From: Candidatus Nitrosocosmicus sp.
Lineage (GTDB): Archaea > Thermoproteota > Nitrososphaeria > Nitrososphaerales > Nitrososphaeraceae
Length of the DNA: 6,356 bases
Direction: 5' to 3'
Assembly: GCA_030452275.1 (NCBI GenBank)
Contig: JAKDMR010000133.1
Location: 1 to 6,356 of the forward strand
Below are positions 1 to 6,174 of this stretch, one piece after another. The position numbers and the translations under genes were made by a program. The notes beneath the pieces were generated by a model, which had not been told where the DNA came from, ran no database searches, and saw only the letters and a program-made list of their open reading frames with translations. Position 1 is the first letter of the stretch, and the number at the start of each line of letters is the position of its first letter.

Positions 1-1838
1 CTACTACCGTTTGTATAATTACTCAATTCGATGGATCCACTGTCTGTTATCTTTGAAACGGTAAGATCGTTGTTGTACCTTGCACTGATTGTTAAAGTGT
101 GATTTCCAGGTTCCAACCCTTCTGCAGGATTGATATCCAAAGTAGTATTATAAGTCCTAATAACCTCGGTAGCATTGATCTCAGACCTTGGATTTGTGGA
201 CTCTATTGTAAAATTCTTTGTTGAAAATTTACTTGTTAGGTTCGATAACTCTCCTGTATCGGATTTTGAAGACGTGACAAACATCGTAATATTTGCAGAA
301 TCATTAAATTCACTGTTGCTGTTTTGTGTAGTTGTGTAGTTTGATAGACCATCACTGCTGCTACTGCTGCCGTCTAAAGCCTGGGAATTGCTTTTGCTGA
401 CATAAACTTCTACACTATCTCCAATATTGTTTGAACTATCAATACGGATCTTGTCTTTCGAAGTATATACTGAAATTGGAATTTGTTCTATTTTTTCTTT
501 AGAAATAACTCCTAATTTATTTTCTGTCCATTCTGTAAACCATACGGAACCATGGTCGTCTATGGCAAATCTAAGTGGATTCGATCCGTTACCCCATAGC
601 GGATTTACCGAAGGCACTATAAATTCTACCAGTGTTTGGTTTTCTTTGTCATAATAAGCTATTGCATTTCCATAGTGTTCATTGAACCATAACTTTCCAT
701 TTCTATATTCATTATAATAAGGTAAAGTAGATTTGCTAGCCGTTGAGGAATTTGAAGTTGCAAATTGTTTTATAGCTCCTGTGTTCGGATTCAACATAAT
801 AAATTTACTAGAGTCATGATCGTTGACCCATACATTTCCATTTTCATCTTCAGATATGCTTATTGGAACAGCGTTCAAGTGTGTTAGATCATGAATGCTC
901 GAGGTCTCTTCACCTATATCATATTTAACTAATTGACCTCCCACTGGATAACTTACAGTTGAAAACCATAGGACCTCGCTTTGATTATTTATCATTTTGG
1001 TGTTTTGATTACTATCGTTTTTTACATATCCATACCCATTAGATATCGGACCCATAGTTACAAATTGAATTTGGTTTAAGAAATCAAGCTCTGAAATTCC
1101 TTTTGTTGTATTGTCTTGTACCAATGCAGGATCCAATAATCCTAATCTCTTGCCAAAAACTTGTGTAAACCATAACTTTCCAGTAGAATCAAAGGCAATG
1201 GATAATGGATATCCTCCATCTTGAAGTATCCTATAATTTTCAAATCTTTTCTCATCGACAAAGTACTTCCATATCGAATTCGACCTTTGATCTGTAAACC
1301 ATAAATCACCATTATTATCAAACTTTAGATCCCATATCATGGAGCCTATCTGTCCCTGTCTGTCAATGGGCCAATTTGGTATTGGTATGGTCTTGTTAAA
1401 GGAGTTTGATTTAGGATCAAATACAAATAGATTGCCCGTTTTGCCTGAAGCAATCCATATATTATTATTCTTATCAATGGCAAGTCCTAATGGTTGGCTA
1501 CAGGAGATTGGAAGTACGTATTCGTTTACAAAAAAACTTGGTCCCTGAGTTTGATTTCCACAGAATAGTTGTTTATCTTTTTGTTTCATTAGTTGAGATT
1601 CGTTTACTATTGTATCAACAGAACTAGATTGAACAATGTTACTATCTACTGACCTACCTGTATTTCCATTGGTATTTATATTCATAATTGACGACGTAGA
1701 GTTCATTGTGTTACTGCTAGTTACCCATACCACAATTACTATAACTACAATAACAGAAATTACAATGAATGTATTCCTTTTATTTTTAGAAAAGCTAGAA
1801 AATCTGCTATTTCTAGTTGATCCGTTCCTTTTATCCAA
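1..1838 (-). CDS. Membrane-anchored Vgb/NHL-type seven-motif beta-propeller protein, C-terminus cut by window edge
   Basis: The minus strand is open from 1904 to the left edge without a stop, so at least 612 residues are visible and the C-terminus is missing. The reading frame has no ATG or GTG ahead of the membrane segment. The first usable start is TTG at 1838, which gives a basic N-terminus (MDKRNGSTRNSR) followed by one hydrophobic segment at about residues 24-39, a signal anchor. A Ser/Thr/Asn-rich linker and two cysteines (C93, C113) precede a propeller. Its blade motifs of the type D-x-x-G-x-[LV]-W-[FIV] have their Trp at residues 128, 180, 223, 291, 337, 384 and 433, with examples such as GLAIDKNNNIWIASG and AIDDHGSVWFTEW. 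Seven repeats match the virginiamycin B lyase-like (Vgb/SMP-30/NHL) fold. From about residue 454 an Ig-like beta domain follows, interrupted by a Ser-rich stretch. Lyase activity is not shown, and this subfamily has no substrate known to me. The extracellular location is an inference from the anchor and the sequons. Confidence 0.88.
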   Translation of the reverse strand, partial: MDKRNGSTRNSRFSSFSKNKRNTFIVISVIVVIVIVVWVTSSNTMNSTSSIMNINTNGNTGRSVDSNIVQSSSVDTIVNESQLMKQKDKQLFCGNQTQGPSFFVNEYVLPISCSQPLGLAIDKNNNIWIASGKTGNLFVFDPKSNSFNKTIPIPNWPIDRQGQIGSMIWDLKFDNNGDLWFTDQRSNSIWKYFVDEKRFENYRILQDGGYPLSIAFDSTGKLWFTQVFGKRLGLLDPALVQDNTTKGISELDFLNQIQFVTMGPISNGYGYVKNDSNQNTKMINNQSEVLWFSTVSYPVGGQLVKYDIGEETSSIHDLTHLNAVPISISEDENGNVWVNDHDSSKFIMLNPNTGAIKQFATSNSSTASKSTLPYYNEYRNGKLWFNEHYGNAIAYYDKENQTLVEFIVPSVNPLWGNGSNPLRFAIDDHGSVWFTEWTENKLGVISKEKIEQIPISVYTSKDKIRIDSSNNIGDSVEVYVSKSNSQALDGSSSSSDGLSNYTTTQNSNSEFNDSANITMFVTSSKSDTGELSNLTSKFSTKNFTIESTNPRSEINATEVIRTYNTTLDINPAEGLEPGNHTLTISARYNNDLTVSKITDSGSIELSNYTNGS

Positions 1839-2062
1839 TGAATATATAGATAAAAAACTACCTAATAAGAACTGGGTTATAAATAGAAAGATGAGAGAAA
1901 AATACTAATCTCTCTTTTTATTTGGCATATGTTTTTATATCTTAAGATCTCAAGTAATTAGTATCTATCTCAATAAAAATTATGGTAAAGTTGGCAAGCA
2001 AACATCATCTGACTTTCAGATATAACATTGCAATTTTTGCGAGTAATTACACTATTATTTCG
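1839..2062. other. Intergenic region between thioredoxin pseudogene and Vgb-like gene
   Basis: No coding pattern was seen on either strand. The stretch holds the likely promoter of the Vgb-like gene and a perfect 10-bp palindrome (ATCTTAAGAT) around 1939-1948, beside a second TATA-like run. An open frame on the plus strand across 1636-1908 is only the shadow of the minus-strand membrane-anchor and linker region. Confidence 0.5.
1877..1883 (-). promoter_or_regulatory. Possible TATA box for the Vgb-like gene
   Basis: On the minus strand TTTATAA sits about 42 bases upstream of the TTG start at 1838. Archaeal transcription usually begins about 25-27 bases after the box centre, which would give a leader of roughly 15 bases. 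There is no clear Shine-Dalgarno sequence before the TTG. In sequence this AT-rich, a chance match is possible. Confidence 0.35.
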
Positions 2063-2672
2063 TTAAATTTTAGATGCCATCTTATCACACAAGATATCTA
2101 CGGGATAAACCAAAAAAGAGTTACCCTGAGAAACCTTTAGAATAAATTCTCTACCATTGATTTTGTAGTTTGAAATATCAGATTAAATTGTCCATTTATT
2201 GACAATAAATGATCCAATTTTTTTCTATTAGATAAGACTCTAGTGCTCCTATTGCTTTAAAAGTCCTGGCAAAAGCATTTTTGGGATCCTACCATATCGT
2301 ATATACAAGATCCAATCCTTCAGTAAAAAGTGCTAACCTATCATCCATTCCAAATCTTTCTACATTTAGTCCAATTACCTCCAGTTCTTTATCTTTATAT
2401 TCCTTTTACAGTACCTCTAATGCAGGCGTTTCTTACATACAAAAAATGCATGCTGTCTCCTGTGAATTTAATAGGATTAAATTTTCAGTAGAATTTGCAA
2501 TGGCTGCGGGTTGTCCTCTTTCTAACGATAATCTTTGAAAGGATTTCGATTTCACTATGTCTTTAGGGATTGATTGGGTTGGTTTATCGGTTACTGACTT
2601 AGAGGCTGCTTGTCTTAAAACATGATAATTATATACGTCACTTTCGAAATTCAAGCTAATATAAAAAAGCAT
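2063..2672 (-). pseudogene. Decayed TlpA/ResA-type thioredoxin (redoxin) gene
   Basis: Reading the minus strand from ATG 2672 gives a hydrophobic N-terminus (MLFYISLNF, with more hydrophobic codons upstream), a polar linker, then a recognisable thioredoxin core: LILLNSQETACIFC, stop, ETPALEVL, stop, KEYKDKELEVIGLNVERF, then LVYTIW, stop, DPKNAFARTFKAIGALESYLIEKN. This matches the TlpA/ResA order of strand, C-x-x-C helix, the ETPALExLYKEYKDKGLEVIGxNV region, DPxN and YLIDKNG. The Cys pair (codons 75 and 78) remains, but the Trp expected before it and the Pro usual inside the motif are absent. In-frame stops lie at 2433-2435, 2406-2408 and 2289-2291, with another at 2196-2198. After a +1 shift a coding-like tail resumes at 2182 (SDISNYKINGREF...) and ends at the stop at 2063. 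The intact protein would have been an exported or anchored thiol-disulfide oxidoreductase. Assigning the tail to the same gene is an inference. The first 79 codons form an open frame that could be mistaken for a small gene. Confidence 0.78.
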
Positions 2673-2770
2673 CAGAATTAAGAAATGGTATCGAGGGTAT
2701 AGAAGGAGATGGCAGGAGGAGGAGAATTCACGTGTCCAAACGCACCTAGTTATTTTTCTATTGAGAATTG
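2673..2770. other. Short spacer with a purine-rich tract
   Basis: This 98-bp gap follows the stop of the Asp-box gene. Its plus strand has a purine-rich run at about 2700-2727 (agaaggagatggcaggagga and on). No T-run that would end the minus-strand transcript was seen, so read-through from the Asp-box gene into the pseudogene is possible. No gene or RNA structure was recognised. Confidence 0.4.
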
Positions 2771-4168
2771 TTACATTGTTAAGGTAGATATCTTTGCGTC
2801 ATCTCCATCTCTGTAGGCTATAAATGCTTTATCTTTGCCAACTGCGATATCAGTCATCTCGCCTATTCCTCCTTCTATGATAGGTCCGTTAAATACAATC
2901 TGATGATTCTCATCGATTACGCTTAAATGCATTTTGCTTGGAAATCCAAAGTCTATTTTGGAATATCTTAAAATATCTGTACTTTGCTGGTCAATAAAGG
3001 TAATCCAGACATTATCATTTTTATCTATGTCGAGACTAACCTCGGTTGGAGGGACAAATTCTTTGTCTGTTAACAGAGGAATGGGTTTACTAAATGTCGC
3101 ACCCTTATCAACAGAATAGGCATAGTAATAACCAAGTCCATTATCGGCGGTTTTGCTGCCCGTAAACCATGCCACATGTAATACTCCATTACTATCAAAC
3201 GCCATTCCGGGTCCTGCATCTGGACAACCATTAATGTACCAATTATCTTCACTTACTGCGTATACGGGACTAAACTTAATTCCTTGTGCATTGTCAATAG
3301 TATGCATAACCTTGATGTCTCTTATGGCTTCGTAGTCATCATAGTTAAAATCTTCAAAAAGCGATCCGTTTGCAAATCCATAATTGTAAGGATTTTCTGG
3401 ATTAACAGGAATTAGATCGCTTTCGTGCTGCAGATCTCGCCAAGCAAAATATATTTCTCCATCAGGGCCAACAGTAGAGGAAGTTTGACAGCATACGCAG
3501 CTTTGTTTATCCAGTGTTATAGGCGAACCAAATGTTTTTCCACCGTCTAATGATTTAACCATTGCATAACTTGCTGGATAACCTATTATAGGCGTCCCAG
3601 ATTCGTTAGGTAGAGCAGAAAGAAATGAAAGGTAAAGTGTGTCGTTTCCAGTTCTTACCAGATCAAAGAATACGTTTATGCTTTTAAGTCCAATTACGGG
3701 ATTGACTGCAGGTGAAAAAGTTTTTCCACCATCCATTGATTTTGAAAAGCGCAAGGTATTATATCCCCATGGATAATCAGGATCTTCTTCAGAATCCATC
3801 CAAGCAACATAAACTTCATTGTTTTCTCCAAATTCAATAGGAATAGAATTAAACGTATCAGCAGCACCACCTAATTTATCGTTTACCCTTATTGGATTAG
3901 AATAGGTAGTACCGTTATCGGTAGATTTTGTAAGGTACAAGTTTGTAGAATTGTTTTGGGTTTGATAATAAACGGCATACAAATCACCTGTATTAGGATT
4001 GACAGAAATTGAGGGATTATGTCCTTGGGTAAAGTTATGTGTAGCAATTACCTTTGGATTATCTAAAATACCATGAGAAAAATCAATAAATGAACTACTT
4101 TCCAATGCTATCAAAGATACAGCCACTACTATAGATAAACCCGTGATATATTTTATCTTAAAATTCAA
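2771..4168 (-). CDS. Exported Asp-box (BNR) sialidase-like beta-propeller protein
   Basis: The protein has 465 residues and looks complete. The start is TTG at 4168: a TAG lies seven codons upstream in frame, no ATG or GTG intervenes, and this start keeps the basic-plus-hydrophobic N-terminus (MNFKIKYITGLSIVVAVSLIAL), a signal peptide or anchor. Asp-box motifs S-x-D-x-G-x-T-[FY] occur at residues 82-89, 144-151, 206-213 and 352-359, with a degenerate one near 290-299. The spacing is close to 62, 62, 84 and 62 residues, as expected for propeller blades. The only four cysteines lie in CVCC (224-227) and GCP (314-316). These motifs, with the AIRDI segment (281-285) and HVAWFTG (331-337), mark an uncharacterised family usually labelled sialidase or exo-alpha-sialidase. 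The FRIP motif of true sialidases was not seen, so cleavage of sialic acid should not be assumed; the fold alone is well supported. It lies divergent to the amidohydrolase and upstream of the thioredoxin pseudogene. Confidence 0.9.
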   Translation of the reverse strand: MNFKIKYITGLSIVVAVSLIALESSSFIDFSHGILDNPKVIATHNFTQGHNPSISVNPNTGDLYAVYYQTQNNSTNLYLTKSTDNGTTYSNPIRVNDKLGGAADTFNSIPIEFGENNEVYVAWMDSEEDPDYPWGYNTLRFSKSMDGGKTFSPAVNPVIGLKSINVFFDLVRTGNDTLYLSFLSALPNESGTPIIGYPASYAMVKSLDGGKTFGSPITLDKQSCVCCQTSSTVGPDGEIYFAWRDLQHESDLIPVNPENPYNYGFANGSLFEDFNYDDYEAIRDIKVMHTIDNAQGIKFSPVYAVSEDNWYINGCPDAGPGMAFDSNGVLHVAWFTGSKTADNGLGYYYAYSVDKGATFSKPIPLLTDKEFVPPTEVSLDIDKNDNVWITFIDQQSTDILRYSKIDFGFPSKMHLSVIDENHQIVFNGPIIEGGIGEMTDIAVGKDKAFIAYRDGDDAKISTLTM

Positions 4169-4478
4169 AGTACCTATGGTATAAAACTAAATACCTCAAA
4201 AGTCTTGTTGTACAACGTTAGAAGTTGAAAGTGAATCGCAAGCAAAACTCTCGAGACAAAATTCTAATACGGGAAGGTTACCATAAAAATTATACATAGT
4301 AGATTCGTAAAACAAATACATCTCTTAAATAAAAGTCAGATAGCGCTATAAATTCATTTTTCACGATCTGAATCGGTTAGAATCGTTTTAACCTATTTTA
4401 ATGATGCAAGAAAACAGTCTAGTACATTAGTCGAATGCACCATAGGGTCTTAATACGATTTAGCTGTTCTCTTTTACC
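4169..4478. promoter_or_regulatory. Divergent promoter region between Asp-box protein and amidohydrolase genes
   Basis: This 310-bp gap contains the upstream regions of both flanking genes and no convincing coding frame longer than a few codons. Visible elements are: TTTTATA on the minus strand at 4180-4186, rather close to the TTG start; a perfect palindrome GTTGTACAAC at 4207-4216; a perfect palindrome ATAGCGCTAT at 4340-4349 that overlaps a TATAAAT box (4347-4353); a direct repeat of GAATCG at 4370 and 4380, one helical turn apart; and TTAATAC near 4450-4456. The arrangement fits regulated divergent transcription, but no specific regulator can be named. Confidence 0.5.
4450..4456 (+). promoter_or_regulatory. 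Possible TATA box of a leaderless amidohydrolase transcript
   Basis: TTAATAC is centred about 26 bases before the ATG at 4479, the spacing expected if transcription begins at or next to the start codon. No Shine-Dalgarno sequence precedes the ATG (the upstream bases are ctcttttacc), which supports a leaderless message. The stronger TATAAAT at 4347-4353 would instead give a leader of about 100 bases. Confidence 0.35.
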
Positions 4479-5858
4479 ATGTACTATAGTTTTATGTTCA
4501 TTCTATGTGTTGTGGTCATCAGTTCTATCTATATTACCACCGCAGGATATTCAATTGATCATATTTTTACTATCCCGTTACATGATGTGTATGCCTCTAA
4601 CGATATAGATCCAAACAAAACGTCAGTACCCGTAGTGGAGACAATGAATTCCTCGTCTCCAGAAGACGTGTGCTACGTCTTGGCTGCTGATCGTTTGTTT
4701 GACGGTTACACTTTGTATCCAAATAAACAACAACCCGATACAAATACTGTACTCATCAAAGGAGAGAAAGTTGTGAGAATTGGTGCTTTTGATAATCTAA
4801 AAAAAGAATGTAACAATCGTGTTAGTTTAGGTGACTTTACAATTATGCCTGGTTTCATAGAATCTCACGCACATATTACTTTTGGAGATATTCCCAAGAA
4901 TAAAGTGCTTGAACACGGCATTACCACTGCTCAGGACACTGGTGGTCCCATGTTACCATCAGAAGGTGGTAACGGCACACTTCGTTTATTAAGCGTTGGT
5001 CCAATAATTCAAGCCCCAGGTGGTTACCCGTTGAACATCTTCGGTGGTACTAGCGGTTTGGATCAAATTGGCTATACGGTCACATCAGTAACCGGCGCAG
5101 AAAACTTGGTGCAAAAATTAGTTGATGGTGGCTCGACTGCTATCAAGATAGCGCTGGAACCCGGCGGAGAGGAAGGAGCTCCTTGGATAATGCCACATGG
5201 ACCTGATCATGTGCCTGCAACACCTTGGCCGATTCTCTCCCAGGAAATCGTTAATGCTATAGTAACTAAAGCACATTCTCTTGATAAGCGGGTAATTGCA
5301 CATGTCGGAGAAGAAATAGGTTTTCAACGTGCAGTTAATGCAGGTGTAGACGAGATGGCACACATACCTTGTGCTCCCATTCCTGAATCCTTGATGCGAG
5401 ATGCTGTAGCAAAAGGTATTACATTTGTTACGACGGTAGACACCCTTAGTTCATGCGTTGGCACACATGCCAATTTACATCTATTAGCACAAATCTTAGA
5501 AAATAACCAGGGAACTAGGAGTGAAATCATTTATGGTTCGGAAATTGCCCATGAGGATGTACCATGGGGTATAAACGGCCATGAATTGCAGTCGATACTG
5601 CATCTAACTAGTGGAGAATCCATAGACTTTGATGATGTGGTGAAGGTCATTAGGTCCGCTACATCGCAAGGTGGTAAACACCTTGGTGTTGACAACAAGT
5701 TAGGTACCCTATCAAGTGGCGCTCCAGCTGACCTTATTATTGTACGCGGCAATCCATTCATGGATTTTAAGTTGCTGGAATACCCAGATCTAGTCATGTC
5801 CGGTGGACATATAGTCATTGATCATATAAATGCGATCAAAAAAAGTCATATTTGGTAG
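4479..5858 (+). CDS. Exported metal-dependent amidohydrolase (imidazolonepropionase/prolidase-like)
   Basis: The protein has 459 residues and is complete. A hydrophobic N-terminus (about residues 5-23) with a possible VYA-S cleavage site at 39/40 suggests export; there is no twin-arginine motif. The split beta domain lies at about 62-125 (VLIKGEKVVRIG) and 403-450 (LGTLSSGAPADLIIVRG), flanking a TIM barrel. Expected metal ligands are present: HAH at 130-132 in MPGFIESHAH, a candidate carboxylated Lys K223 in STAIKIALEPG, H275 in VIAHVGEE and H295 in DEMAHIP. Where the family normally has a catalytic Asp (GTD), this protein has E355 in YGSEIAHED. Family members hydrolyse amide or related bonds in small molecules such as dipeptides, N-acyl amino acids and cyclic amides; the substrate here cannot be deduced. 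An extracellular role in scavenging organic nitrogen or peptides is an inference. Few N-glycosylation sequons occur (N46, N57, N165). Confidence 0.92.
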   Translation: MYYSFMFILCVVVISSIYITTAGYSIDHIFTIPLHDVYASNDIDPNKTSVPVVETMNSSSPEDVCYVLAADRLFDGYTLYPNKQQPDTNTVLIKGEKVVRIGAFDNLKKECNNRVSLGDFTIMPGFIESHAHITFGDIPKNKVLEHGITTAQDTGGPMLPSEGGNGTLRLLSVGPIIQAPGGYPLNIFGGTSGLDQIGYTVTSVTGAENLVQKLVDGGSTAIKIALEPGGEEGAPWIMPHGPDHVPATPWPILSQEIVNAIVTKAHSLDKRVIAHVGEEIGFQRAVNAGVDEMAHIPCAPIPESLMRDAVAKGITFVTTVDTLSSCVGTHANLHLLAQILENNQGTRSEIIYGSEIAHEDVPWGINGHELQSILHLTSGESIDFDDVVKVIRSATSQGGKHLGVDNKLGTLSSGAPADLIIVRGNPFMDFKLLEYPDLVMSGGHIVIDHINAIKKSHIW

Positions 5859-5871
5859 TCACTGCCATTTG

Positions 5872-5885
5872 ATTGTTCTTTTTTA
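5872..5885 (+). terminator. T-rich terminator after the amidohydrolase gene
   Basis: The coding strand reads ATTGTTCTTTTTTA beginning 14 bases after the stop codon, with six consecutive T at 5879-5884. Archaeal RNA polymerase commonly terminates at such oligo-T tracts without a hairpin, and no stem was seen before it. Confidence 0.55.
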
Positions 5886-6174
5886 TGGTAAAGAATATTG
5901 TAATGGAGCGGGTAGGTAGGTAATAAACAACAAATCTGCTGAATATTCATAGAAAGTAGTGTATTAAACCTTTATATGCAAACTAAAACTACTCGGACAC
6001 AGATTGCAGACACAAGCAATAAAATCGTAGCAAGGAACACAACCATCGACATTAAATGAATAATTATACCAATTAACAGAAGTAAAGCAACAAGGTTTAG
6101 GCCTAGGCAAGCTACATTCTGATACTATTTAATTTTTGACAGTTACAAAGATATTGTTTGGAAGTTCATATAGA
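5886..6174. other. Apparently non-coding region after the amidohydrolase
   Basis: No gene can be called here with confidence. The stretch contains short tandem GTAG units (about 5910-5921), a TTTATAT element near 5970-5976, overlapping palindromes TAGGCCTA and GCCTAGGC near 6098-6108, and a 26-codon minus-strand frame (5972-6052) encoding a hydrophobic peptide, noted under findings. No RNA gene was recognised. Confidence 0.45.

Noticed and set aside
427..1908. Plus-strand open frames at 427-654, 1339-1548 and 1636-1908
   Set aside because: They lie opposite the long minus-strand propeller gene, whose translation shows clear repeated blade motifs and a membrane anchor; the plus-strand peptides are low-complexity shadows.
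2289..2435. Stop codons in the thioredoxin frame as recoded sense codons (readthrough or pyrrolysine)
   Set aside because: Both TAA and TAG occur, a frameshift follows, the usual Trp of the active site is lost, and the neighbouring genes use ordinary stops. Decay is simpler.
2281..2538. Plus-strand 85-codon frame
   Set aside because: It is antisense to the thioredoxin pseudogene, whose family match on the minus strand explains the composition.
2433..2672. Minus-strand 79-codon frame as an independent small gene
   Set aside because: It is the 5' part of the thioredoxin pseudogene; it stops one codon after the C-x-x-C motif and the family sequence continues beyond the stop.
4401..4430. Nine-codon upstream frame (MMQENSLVH) before the amidohydrolase
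   Set aside because: It is too short to support, no start-site signal was seen, and the nearest likely promoter would place it upstream of the transcript.
5118..5818. Minus-strand frames inside the amidohydrolase gene
   Set aside because: They are antisense shadows of a gene with all its family motifs in order.
5976..6059. Plus-strand 27-codon frame (MQTKTTRTQIADTSN...)
   Set aside because: There is no recognisable motif, its TATA-like element overlaps the ATG, and it overlaps the minus-strand hydrophobic frame.
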